Of a stretch of DNA of 10,620 nucleotides, positions 1 through 7,036 are shown one piece after another; position 1 is the stretch's first letter, and each line of letters opens with the position of its first letter. The stretch is taken from positions 1 through 10,620 of the forward strand of contig JAEWJS010000063.1 of assembly GCA_023386495.1 (NCBI GenBank). The letters run 5' to 3'. The DNA is from Bacillota bacterium. GTDB lineage: Bacteria > Bacillota > Bacilli > Paenibacillales > Paenibacillaceae. The notes beneath the pieces were generated by a model. The model was not told the origin of the DNA. It ran no database searches and was given only the letters and a program-made list of their open reading frames with translations. A program made the position numbers and the translations under genes.

Positions 1-53
1 GCAGGTGCAGGTGCAGGTGCAGGTGCCGGTGCCGGTGCCGGTGCAGGGGCAGG
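1..53. repeat. Hexanucleotide (Pro-Ala codon) tandem repeat
   Basis: GCAGGT units followed by GCCGGT units, about eight hexamers in all. Read on the minus strand they encode alternating Pro and Ala in the linker of the lyase gene. The repeat is in frame (6 bases per unit), so copy-number change would lengthen or shorten the linker without a frameshift. The array continues to the window edge, so its full size is unknown. Confidence 0.9.
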
Positions 54-1409
54 CGGCGGCGTCGGAGATGGTTCGTCGGACGAGCCCGTCGTCGGCGTGG
101 CGGTCACCGTTGTCATGCTCTTGCCGCGCCATTCGGCTCCCCGCTCGAATGCGCCAAGATCCGGTGCCTGGCCGTTATAAGCCAGGCCGATCTGCCTGCC
201 CTTATCGATGGCTGCGCTTGTAGATGCGAGATACAGGAAATTGGACGCCGAAGTGCTCGTGCTCGCGAACGCCGGGTTCGTGATCTTCAAGTTCCAGCTG
301 TTATTCGTGTCGTCCACGGCCGAGGCGAGATTGACCGTGCCCGTACCGGCGGAGACGGAATTGCGAATGATGTCGCCCGAGCGCTGCATCCGGTAATTGT
401 TCGTTGCGTTATTATAGGAAGTCGTGTTGTACAGGCTGTTCGGCAGACTCGCCCCGTTGAAGTCGAAGCCTCTGCCGAGATTCGTGTACGCCGTGCTCAT
501 ATAGATGAGATTATCGCCGCTGCGTACGCCGGACTTGGAGCCGCCGAGCTTGTAGCCGTTGCCGTCGGCGTCAGGCGCATAAGGGATGCGTGCCGACTTG
601 TAGCCGTTGCTGAAGGACTCGCTGTAAGCGACGATGTTGTTGGTGCTCTCCCAGAAGTCGAAGCCGTCATCGGAGTTGTTCCATGCTCTGCAATTGATGA
701 AGACGTTATGATGGGAGCCGTGCTTGCTGCCGAATCCGTCGGCGTTCTCGCCGCCGGCCTGGTCGTCGTAATTGCTGTATGAATTCACGTTGATGATCGT
801 ATTGTTATAAGCGCCGGTCTCGATGCCGATGCCGGTGCCGCGGTTATGATGAACGTTGAGGTTCTCGATCCGGATATGATGGGCCTTGTCCTGAATGCCG
901 ATCCCGATGCCCTGCGCCTTCGTCACGTTAATGCCGGAGACGGTCCAGTAGGAGACATTGCTGAAGCGCAGCACCTTCGTGCCGAGCGCGCCGACGTTCG
1001 AGCCGTCCAGCTCGACCTTCTCGCCGTTGTAGTTCTTGATCGTGATCGGATTGCTGGCCGTTCCGCTAATTCTCGGGATCACAATCTTGTTCACCTTATG
1101 TACGCCGCCGCGGACATAGATCGTGTCGCCCGGCTGAACGACGCGGACGGCCTGGTACAGCGAGGCAAAAGGGGCGCTTGTCGATAATCCGGTATTCGTG
1201 TCTCGGCCGTTCGTGGCGACGTAGTACTTCTTGCCGGAGCCGATCGGGACGGGGGCTGCTGCCTGGCGTACGATGCTCGTCGCTTCGGATAAGCTCATGG
1301 CTGCTTGGGCTGGTTCGGGCAGCGACACAGCCGCTGCCGCCGTAACGGTAATCAGCAGGGGCAGCAATACGCTGCGTTTCGCTGCTCGGAGTACGCTTGA
1401 CATGCTCAC
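1..1409 (-). CDS. Secreted PL9-type pectate lyase-like beta-helix protein (C-terminus beyond window)
   Basis: Predicted exported polysaccharide lyase with a right-handed parallel beta-helix. The first 469 codons are visible. GTG at 1409 is chosen because an in-frame TGA lies 9 bases upstream and GAGGTG sits about 10 bases before it; ATG at 1403 is the alternative. Residues 1-36 are a signal peptide (R8, K11, R12, a hydrophobic core at 14-30, AQA before the likely cleavage). Residues 61-101 carry the start of the fold (YYVATNGRD, GDTIYVRGG). The core carries ENADGF (D224), NNSDDGFD (D247, D248, D251) and GNGYKLGG (K287). From memory these match, with near-identical spacing, the calcium-binding Asp residues and catalytic Lys of family PL9 (Erwinia Pel9A D209, D233, D234, D237, K273). 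A low-complexity Pro-Ala linker (about 447-469) runs off the window, so a further C-terminal domain is likely. The gene is divergent from the polysaccharide assembly genes. Substrate is unproven: pectate, or a self-made uronic-acid polymer. Confidence 0.85.
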   Translation of the reverse strand, partial: MSMSSVLRAAKRSVLLPLLITVTAAAAVSLPEPAQAAMSLSEATSIVRQAAAPVPIGSGKKYYVATNGRDTNTGLSTSAPFASLYQAVRVVQPGDTIYVRGGVHKVNKIVIPRISGTASNPITIKNYNGEKVELDGSNVGALGTKVLRFSNVSYWTVSGINVTKAQGIGIGIQDKAHHIRIENLNVHHNRGTGIGIETGAYNNTIINVNSYSNYDDQAGGENADGFGSKHGSHHNVFINCRAWNNSDDGFDFWESTNNIVAYSESFSNGYKSARIPYAPDADGNGYKLGGSKSGVRSGDNLIYMSTAYTNLGRGFDFNGASLPNSLYNTTSYNNATNNYRMQRSGDIIRNSVSAGTGTVNLASAVDDTNNSWNLKITNPAFASTSTSASNFLYLASTSAAIDKGRQIGLAYNGQAPDLGAFERGAEWRGKSMTTVTATPTTGSSDEPSPTPPPAPAPAPAPAPAPAPAP

Positions 1410-1455
1410 GATGATTCAACACCTCAATCTGATAGGATAGTTGTCTCTGGCAATC

Positions 1456-1484
1456 ATTGTACATAAACACTACGCGAGATCTCG
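1456..1484 (-). promoter_or_regulatory. Candidate promoter with overlapping palindrome for the first lyase gene
   Basis: On the minus strand TACAAT (1461-1456) is a five-of-six match to the sigma-A -10 box and lies 46 bases before the GTG start. No good -35 hexamer is seen at 16-18 bases. Instead a perfect 10-base palindrome, CGAGATCTCG (1475-1484), covers that place. This could be an operator for a repressor or activator, but a single palindrome of this length may be chance. An AT-rich block follows at about 1498-1531. Confidence 0.35.
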
Positions 1485-1654
1485 GTTAATGAACGATTTC
1501 TAATTTTTATTTAAACAATCTAATATTTAACATCCCAGTCGACTAGTCCCTAGGTCACTTGCCACGCCGTGCTTCCGAATTATCCTGATTATTCCGCATG
1601 AATAGCAGGCTTTGCGACATGCAGATGTCGGAAGGAATGGCGCAAGAAAGGGAC

Positions 1655-1683
1655 TTGACATGATACAGATTGTAACGTAAATT
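1655..1683 (+). promoter_or_regulatory. Sigma-A-like promoter for the polysaccharide assembly operon
   Basis: A perfect TTGACA (1655-1660) is followed after 17 bases by TAAATT (1678-1683), a four-of-six match to TATAAT. It lies 54 bases before the ATG of the first gene of the trio. This is the best promoter in the 327-base divergent region between the first lyase and the trio. No riboswitch or long leader fits between it and the start codon. Confidence 0.6.
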
Positions 1684-1736
1684 AGATTTATGCAGCGAAA
1701 ATGTATCAACGATCCGAGAAGGGGAAGGGGATTACC

Positions 1737-2483
1737 ATGGACTTTAAGCAGTTCGTAAAGCTGATCAGAATGCGGATGGGGTTCATTGTATCGACTGTCA
1801 TTCTGATTACGTTAGCTACCGGTATATATAGCTACTACTACGTTGAACCGGTCTATCAAGCGTCCGCCAAGCTGGTGTTGACCAAGTCCGACGAGCAGAT
1901 TCAGGAGCGACAGAACGATTACAACATCCTTATGGCCAATGACCTCCTCATCGGTACATACCGGGATATCGTGAAGACGACCCGGCTGATGTCCATCGTC
2001 GCGGCGGATCCGACGATCGGGCTGACGGCAGAGCAGTTGATCGGGAAGGTCAACGTAAGCTCGCCGAGCACCCAACTTATGACAATTGATGTACAAGATC
2101 CATCTTACGACAAAGCCGCGCTCATCGCTAATGCCGTAAGTCGCGTACTTGTCCAGGAAATTCCGGGAATTATGAAGATGAGCAACCTATCTATCCTGAG
2201 TGAAGCGCCTCAACAAGCGAATCCATCCCCCATTCAGCCTAGGCCTACCATGAATATGGCGATCGGCTTCGTCATGGGTGCCATGCTGGCCATTGCGGTC
2301 GTAGTGCTAAGGGAGTATATGGATGACAGCATCCGGACCGAGGAAGAGATCGAGCAGATCGCAGGGCTGTCCGTTGTGGCGACTGTGCCTCGACTGAAGA
2401 AGAATCAAGTGCTGCCGATGGTACGCGCGGAGTCCAATAGAAAAGCAGGTGACAGATCGTATGTTGCAGTCGAACAGCAGTAA
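1737..2483 (+). CDS. Wzz/YveK-type polysaccharide chain-length and kinase-activator membrane protein
   Basis: Predicted membrane protein of 248 residues that sets polymer length or activates the partner BY-kinase. ATG at 1737 is chosen because AAGGGGAAGGGG lies 6 bases before it; an in-frame ATG at 1701 lacks this. TM1 spans about 15-35 and TM2 about 173-192, with an extracytoplasmic domain between them. TM2 is preceded by a proline-rich stretch (SPIQPRP), typical of the family. The cytoplasmic tail (193-248) carries the family signature DDSIRTEEEIE and GLSVVATVPR. In Firmicutes such tails activate the separate tyrosine kinase encoded next door. The next gene starts inside this one (23-base overlap), which suggests translational coupling. 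The tail holds one tyrosine near its end (SYVAVEQQ). The length is usual for Firmicute YveK/CapA proteins. Confidence 0.88.
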   Translation: MDFKQFVKLIRMRMGFIVSTVILITLATGIYSYYYVEPVYQASAKLVLTKSDEQIQERQNDYNILMANDLLIGTYRDIVKTTRLMSIVAADPTIGLTAEQLIGKVNVSSPSTQLMTIDVQDPSYDKAALIANAVSRVLVQEIPGIMKMSNLSILSEAPQQANPSPIQPRPTMNMAIGFVMGAMLAIAVVVLREYMDDSIRTEEEIEQIAGLSVVATVPRLKKNQVLPMVRAESNRKAGDRSYVAVEQQ

Positions 2484-3087
2484 CGCCATCTATCAAGCTT
2501 ATTGGAAGGTAAAGACCCGTCTCGAAGCCGCGTGTCCGGAGCCAGGCTGCAAGGTGCTGACCATTACCTCGGTGGAAGCGGGGGAAGGCAAATCTACGAC
2601 AGCCGTCAATCTGGCGACCGCTTACGCCGAGAACGGCAAGCATGTCCTGCTCGTCGACGCGAATCTGCGCAATCCCGTCATTCATAAGCTGCTCGGATTG
2701 TCCAATCGCAGCGGGCTGACGAATGTGCTGTTCGAACAGGCTGATTCCGAGACGCTTGTGCGTACGACAGGCATGAATAACCTCGATGTCATTACCGCAG
2801 GCCCGCCGACCGACAACCCGGTAGGACTGCTGGCGACGGGACGAATGGAAGCCGTTGCGAAGCAGCTGCGTTCGCAATACGATCTGATAATTCTCGATTC
2901 GCCGGCAGCCGCGATCAAGACGGATGCGCATATTCTCGCCTCCGTCAGCGACGGCGTGCTGCTCGTCGTGAAGCAAGGGAGAGTCAAGCAGGAGAAGCTG
3001 CGGAAGGTGACAGGCGAGCTGGAGAAGGGCAATGCCCGAATTATCGGGGTCCTCATGAATCAAGTGAGCCTGAAGAACGCGCAATAG
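2461..3087 (+). CDS. BY-kinase-like P-loop ATPase (YwqD/CapB family) with degenerate motifs
   Basis: Cytoplasmic ATPase of 208 residues, partner of the preceding membrane protein. ATG at 2461 is preferred because AGGTGA lies 8 bases upstream; GTG at 2449 in the same frame is possible. Walker A is GEGKST (41-46, K44), Walker A' is LLVDANLR (D66) and Walker B is LIILDSPA (D146). These place it in the bacterial tyrosine kinase/MinD-ParA superfamily. Departures from canonical BY-kinases: the A' motif has Asn68 where DxD is expected; Walker B is LDSPA rather than (I/V)DTPP; the N-terminal E-x2-R-x2-R oligomerisation motif reads as QAYWKVK; and the C-terminus (LMNQVSLKNAQ) has no tyrosine cluster. 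The last Tyr in the protein is Y140. It may therefore be a non-autophosphorylating ATPase regulator of assembly rather than a true kinase. The polymerase gene follows after one base. Confidence 0.85.
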   Translation: MLQSNSSNAIYQAYWKVKTRLEAACPEPGCKVLTITSVEAGEGKSTTAVNLATAYAENGKHVLLVDANLRNPVIHKLLGLSNRSGLTNVLFEQADSETLVRTTGMNNLDVITAGPPTDNPVGLLATGRMEAVAKQLRSQYDLIILDSPAAAIKTDAHILASVSDGVLLVVKQGRVKQEKLRKVTGELEKGNARIIGVLMNQVSLKNAQ

Positions 3088-3088
3088 G

Positions 3089-4369
3089 ATGGACACGATG
3101 CAGGCCAGCCCGCCGCTAGCTAGCAGCCGCAACCCGCTGTTCCTCTCCGAGGCCATGCTCGCGGCGTATGTATTCGCTGTCGTCGTATTCTCCTTCCGAT
3201 CCGGGACGACCATCATCGCCATGGCGATGGGAGTCTTGATGGTCATCGCGTTCCTGTACGAATCGCTCTTCCGGATCAAGGGATTCAAGTTCATCCTGCC
3301 GATTCCGCTCGCCTTCTTCTATGCCTTCGTCATCTTCGCGTTCGTCAGCCTGCTCTGGTCGAGCGGCGGGATGAACATCACCGTTACGCTCTTGCAGCTA
3401 TTCGTCAGCACATTCGTCATGGTCAATATCGTGCATCATCGGCAGAGCATTGCTTGGCTGAAGGGCGGCTACCTGTGCGCGCTGCTCTACACCAGCTTCG
3501 ATGTGTGGCGGTCGGGCGATTTTACCGGAGGCGATGGGTCGGAGCGGGTTACTTCCTTCTTGGGCAACGCGAACGTGCTGGCCATCGCGCTCTTCATCGG
3601 CATTCTGTTCCTGCTGGACAGCCTATTCAAGATACGGGATAAGGCGAAGTCGCCTCTCATGCTGCTGATACAGAATGGCGCCATCGTGCTGCTGCTAGCG
3701 CTCTTCTCCTATGAAGTGATCTTCCTGACAGGATCGCGCAAGGGGATGATCTCGGTCTTCCTCGTCTTCTTCATGTTCTTCCTGCGGAGCTTCCTGACGG
3801 CGACCTTCATGAAGAAGCTCCTGAACATCGCGATCGGCGGGGTCATTATCGCGGGGCTCTACCAATGGCTCCAGGAATCCGTATTCTTCAAGCGCTTCCT
3901 GCGGCTGTTCAGCGTCCTGTCCGGCGAGAACGTGAACGAGGGCAGCCTGAATGAGCGGGCCAGCATGGCGATGGACGGCATCCGGCTCTGGATGGAGAAG
4001 CCGATCCTCGGCTGGGGAACGAATCAATTCCGCTATATCTCCGGCTATGATAAGTACGCGCATAACAACTACGTCGAACTGCTCAGCAATAACGGCATTG
4101 TAGGCTTCGTCATCTATTACCTGATGATCGTCGCGCTCTTGGTGCTCGGCGTGAAGCTGGTTCGGCATCCGGACAAGAACCGCAGCTCCCAAGGCTGGTT
4201 CACGCTGACGGCACTGGTCGTGATCATCGTCTGGGATTTTGCGCTCGTCTCCTACTACAGCAAGCTGCACTGGCTGCTGCTGTCTATCTTGATCGGCATG
4301 ACGTATAATGCGGCGGTGCCAAGGCCTAAGCGCGCCGCTGCCAACAACGTAAGCCGTCCTGCAAGCTGA
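3089..4369 (+). CDS. Wzy/O-antigen ligase-like polysaccharide polymerase
   Basis: Polytopic membrane protein of 426 residues, predicted to polymerise or ligate lipid-linked repeat units outside the membrane. Hydrophobic segments fill about 22-60, 68-115, 122-136, 160-180, 190-213, 219-238, 246-260, 335-355 and 370-407. Family signs are TGSRKG (214-219) and, in the large loop, a Wzy_C-like block: WMEKPILGWGTNQF (301-314), then AHNNYVELLSNNGIVGF (324-340), whose HNxYxELL...GxxGF pattern is typical. ATG at 3089 is one base after the preceding stop, but AGGATGG just downstream would better serve ATG at 3098. It closes a three-gene operon. No glycosyltransferase, flippase or initiating transferase lies in the window, so the repeat unit must be made elsewhere. 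The stop codon lies inside the terminator hairpin. Confidence 0.87.
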   Translation: MDTMQASPPLASSRNPLFLSEAMLAAYVFAVVVFSFRSGTTIIAMAMGVLMVIAFLYESLFRIKGFKFILPIPLAFFYAFVIFAFVSLLWSSGGMNITVTLLQLFVSTFVMVNIVHHRQSIAWLKGGYLCALLYTSFDVWRSGDFTGGDGSERVTSFLGNANVLAIALFIGILFLLDSLFKIRDKAKSPLMLLIQNGAIVLLLALFSYEVIFLTGSRKGMISVFLVFFMFFLRSFLTATFMKKLLNIAIGGVIIAGLYQWLQESVFFKRFLRLFSVLSGENVNEGSLNERASMAMDGIRLWMEKPILGWGTNQFRYISGYDKYAHNNYVELLSNNGIVGFVIYYLMIVALLVLGVKLVRHPDKNRSSQGWFTLTALVVIIVWDFALVSYYSKLHWLLLSILIGMTYNAAVPRPKRAAANNVSRPAS

Positions 4370-4387
4370 ACGCTTGCGGGACGGCTT
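4351..4387 (+). terminator. Hairpin terminator overlapping the polymerase stop codon
   Basis: AAGCCGTCCTGCAAGC (4351-4366) pairs with GCTTGCGGGACGGCTT (4372-4387) over 16 bases with one G-T wobble. The loop is TGAAC and contains the TGA stop of the polymerase. No run of T follows, only a moderately T-rich tail. It sits between convergent genes and could work in both directions. Confidence 0.65.
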
Positions 4388-4440
4388 CGTCCGTTGTTAT
4401 GCGTTATATTCGTAGCGATTCAGATTCAGCTGCCGAAGGG

Positions 4441-5835
4441 TCACAGGGAATACTTCTTCAAGAAATTCATGAGCTCCGTCTCTGCGGCATCGCTCAGCAG
4501 CACGATTCTGCCGTTCGGATAGGAGACCGTCACTTCCGCAGGACCGACAATCAGCGTGGCCGGTCGTACTGGTGCCGGCGTCGGTGTCGGCGGAGGGTTA
4601 GGCGTCGGGTTAGGGGTAGGGTCGGGGGACGTCACGCCGCCGCGCCATTCTGCGCCGTATTCGAATGCGCCGAGATCAGGCGCGGTGCCCGTGAATTTGA
4701 GGCCGGTGCGCGTACCGCGATTAAGCGCGGGGCTGTTGGCCGAGAGGTACAGGAAGTTCGGCGCCGCCGGATTCGTGCTGGCGAATCTCGGATCCGAGAT
4801 GTTGAGGGTCCAACTGTTGTTCTGCTGCGTGGAGCTCGAGATGGAGTTGCTGCTGCCGTACGAGATCGAATTCTTGATCGTGGCGTTCTGCAGCCGGTAA
4901 TTCACGCCTTGGTTATCGTAGGCCGTACAGTTGATGAGCGTATTGCGCGCGGTGGCATCGTTCCAGTCGAAGCCTCGCGACAGATTCAGGTAAGACACGC
5001 AATAGATAAGGAAGTTATTGCCGCTGTTGTTGCCGCCGCCGAGCTTGAAGCCGTTGCCGTCGCCATCGGGGGATATTGCCCGTCCGTTCGCGTCCAGTCC
5101 ATTGTGATGGGCGATGCAATACATCGCGAGGAATCGGCCGGCATCCCACGAATCCCATCCGTCATCGGAGTTGTTGTACGCTTCGCAGTAGACAAAGACG
5201 TTGTCGCGGGAATCGAACTTCGGCGCGAAGCCGTCCGCATTCTCGCCCTTATCCTGCGAATCGTAGTTGAAGTAAGATTTGACCCGCACGATCTGGTTCT
5301 GGTAGGCGCCTCGCTCGACCGCGACGCCTGGTCCGCGATTATGATGCGATTCCAGATTCTCGAGACGATTGTGGTGGGCGTTATCCATGAAGCTGATGCC
5401 GATCCCGCCTGCCTTGGTGACGTTGATGCCGGAGATCGTCCAGTACGAGACATTGCTCCAACGGAGAATTTTGGTGCCGTCGCTGAGGCCCGAGCCTTCG
5501 AGGGTAACCTTCTCGTTGTTGTAGTTCTTCAGCGTGATCCGATTGGTCGCCGTGCCGCTGCGGGACGGCCCGATCGTCGAAGTGATGCGGTAAGTCCCTC
5601 CGCGCACATAGATCGTATCGCCTGCCCTCGCAGCCGATACGGCCTTGCCGACCGTCGCGAAGGGGCGGTTCAAGCTCAAGCCGTCATTCGAATCTCGGCC
5701 GGTTGTGGCCACGTAGTAGGTGCGTCCGCTTCCAAGTGCCAGTGGTTTCATTGCTGCCACAGCCTCGTTCGCGAGAGTCGAAGGTACGCCGGCTGCCATT
5801 AGCTCCGATGCCGTAACCGTTAACACTGGGCTCAT
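4441..5835 (-). CDS. PL9-type pectate lyase-like beta-helix protein without a signal peptide
   Basis: A 464-residue paralogue of the lyase at the left edge; long blocks such as SNVSYWT(V/I)SGINVTKA and GAY.N are shared. The calcium/catalytic set is intact: ENADGF (D201), NNSDDGWD (D224, D225, D228) and GNGFKLGG (K264), with the spacing recalled for PL9 Pel9A. After the helix come FLYLSANSPALNRGT and PDLGAFEYGAEWRG, a Pro-Thr-Asn linker (about 403-422), and a 42-residue tail ending LMNFLKKYSL that I do not recognise. The start is fixed by GAGGAGAG 7 bases upstream and an in-frame TAA about 40 bases upstream. The protein begins about where the first lyase's mature region begins: the N-terminus lacks positive charge and a hydrophobic core, so no Sec signal is visible. 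It is convergent with the assembly trio. Cytoplasmic action, non-classical export or a lost signal are all possible. Confidence 0.83.
   Translation of the reverse strand: MSPVLTVTASELMAAGVPSTLANEAVAAMKPLALGSGRTYYVATTGRDSNDGLSLNRPFATVGKAVSAARAGDTIYVRGGTYRITSTIGPSRSGTATNRITLKNYNNEKVTLEGSGLSDGTKILRWSNVSYWTISGINVTKAGGIGISFMDNAHHNRLENLESHHNRGPGVAVERGAYQNQIVRVKSYFNYDSQDKGENADGFAPKFDSRDNVFVYCEAYNNSDDGWDSWDAGRFLAMYCIAHHNGLDANGRAISPDGDGNGFKLGGGNNSGNNFLIYCVSYLNLSRGFDWNDATARNTLINCTAYDNQGVNYRLQNATIKNSISYGSSNSISSSTQQNNSWTLNISDPRFASTNPAAPNFLYLSANSPALNRGTRTGLKFTGTAPDLGAFEYGAEWRGGVTSPDPTPNPTPNPPPTPTPAPVRPATLIVGPAEVTVSYPNGRIVLLSDAAETELMNFLKKYSL
4607..4628 (+). other. G-quadruplex motif in the linker-coding part of the second lyase
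   Basis: Four G-runs of three to five bases are separated by TTA, TA and TC, which meets the G3+N1-7 pattern. The run is on the plus strand, the template strand of the minus-strand lyase gene. It arises from Pro/Thr/Asn codons in the linker. It may be only a by-product of codon choice. Confidence 0.5.
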
Positions 5836-5991
5836 TCTACCACTCTCCTCAAAACTATTGAATGGATTACAATGTTATCCTATGCGTGGTATGCGAGATT
5901 GGTTAGTCCCTTGTCCGCAATTGGGCCGATGCATTCGTGGAATAGGCATCCGATTGTTGGGAATAGTAGAACCAAGAAGGGGGAGGCGCCA

Positions 5992-6807
5992 GTGGAGCTT
6001 ACGCCGGAGCAGCACGTCACGCTGCATGGCTTCAACAACCTGACGAAGTCGCTTAGCTTCAATATGTATGATATATGCTATACGCGGACGAAAGAAGAAC
6101 GCGAGGCTTATATCGCCTACATTGATGAACAATATAATTCCGACCGGCTCACCAAGATTCTGAAGGCGGTCACCGAAATCATCGGCGCGCACATTCTTAA
6201 CATCGCGAAGCAGGATTACGTTCCGCAGGGTGCCAGCGTCACCATCCTTGTGTCCGAAGGGCCGATCGTCGAGGTACCGCTGGAATCGTACGAAGAATCG
6301 CCGGGACCGCTGCCGGAAGCCGTAACCATGCAGTTGGACAAAAGCCACATCACCGTCCACACGTATCCCGAGTACCACCCGAGCGAGGGGATTAGCACGT
6401 TCCGCGCGGACATCGACGTCTCGACCTGCGGCGAAATCTCGCCGCTGAAGGCGCTCAACTATTTGATCCACTCGTTCGAGACGGACGTGATGACGATCGA
6501 TTATCGGGTGAGGGGCTTCACGCGGGACATTAACGGACATAAGCTGTTCATCGATCACGAGATCAATTCCATTCAGAACTATATCCCGGACGAAGTGATC
6601 GACCTGTACCAGATGATCGACGTGAACGTGTATCAGGAGAACATTTTCCATACCAAGTGCAAGCTGCGGGAGTTCGATCTGAACAACTATCTGTTCGGCT
6701 ACACGAAGGATACGCTGAGCGAAGAGGACCAGCGGATGATTACGGACAAGCTGACCACCGAGATGGACGAGATTTTCTACGGGAAAAATATATGGAGCCG
6801 GCTGTGA
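5992..6807 (+). CDS. speD: S-adenosylmethionine decarboxylase proenzyme, E. coli type
   Basis: Decarboxylates S-adenosylmethionine to supply the aminopropyl donor for spermidine synthesis; cytoplasmic, 271 residues. The proenzyme self-cleaves to form a pyruvoyl group. The cleavage site is seen as DKSHITVHTYPE, between K117 and S118, and STCG holds the conserved Cys146. LHGFNNLTKSLSF, NIAKQDY.PQGASVTILVSE, STCG.ISPLKALNYLIH and VNVYQENIFHTK match E. coli SpeD closely. GTG at 5992 is chosen because AAGGGGGAGG ends 5 bases before it and homology starts just after; the open frame extends upstream to 5872 without family similarity. This is the long enterobacterial type (about 264 residues), not the short SpeH type of Bacillus subtilis (about 126 residues). 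It is divergent from the second lyase across 156 bases in which I see no convincing promoter for either gene. Monocistronic as far as visible. Confidence 0.96.
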   Translation: MELTPEQHVTLHGFNNLTKSLSFNMYDICYTRTKEEREAYIAYIDEQYNSDRLTKILKAVTEIIGAHILNIAKQDYVPQGASVTILVSEGPIVEVPLESYEESPGPLPEAVTMQLDKSHITVHTYPEYHPSEGISTFRADIDVSTCGEISPLKALNYLIHSFETDVMTIDYRVRGFTRDINGHKLFIDHEINSIQNYIPDEVIDLYQMIDVNVYQENIFHTKCKLREFDLNNYLFGYTKDTLSEEDQRMITDKLTTEMDEIFYGKNIWSRL

Positions 6808-6905
6808 TCAAGCGTCGGAGCCCGGGGTGGCGGTGCGAGGAATCGCCGCCTGGCGCGGTGTGCAAGGTGCAGCGCTCGAGGTGGCCGTCGCCCGGAGTTG
6901 TCGCT

Positions 6906-6935
6906 AGGGGCCGTCGCCGTATGGCGGGGGCCTCT
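6906..6935 (+). terminator. Possible speD terminator hairpin
   Basis: AGGGGCC (6906-6912) pairs with GGCCTCT (6929-6935, one G-T). The inner TCGCC pairs with GGCGG around a GTAT loop, with one G-G mismatch between the two helices. It lies about 100 bases after the speD stop. No T-run follows, so intrinsic termination is uncertain. Confidence 0.35.
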
Positions 6936-7036
6936 TGTGATGCCGCCGGAATAGCGAAGCTTTTTCCCTGTTAAGGATACCTCATGCGCTAAATTCGCCC
7001 GAAATCCCCGATTATACCCGATTAGAGGTACGAATG

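Noticed and set aside
846..1187. Plus-strand open frames inside both lyase genes
   Set aside because: They are antisense shadows caused by the codon bias of the lyases, with Arg/Val/Asp-rich peptides and no family likeness.
1538..1554. Overlapping restriction-like palindromes (GTCGAC, ACTAGT, CCTAGG) resembling a vector linker
   Set aside because: The flanking sequence is natural AT-rich intergenic DNA with no vector features; probably chance.
5872..5991. Upstream extension of speD to an earlier ATG
   Set aside because: The extra residues show no family likeness and overlap the divergent promoter area; the strong ribosome binding site serves GTG at 5992.
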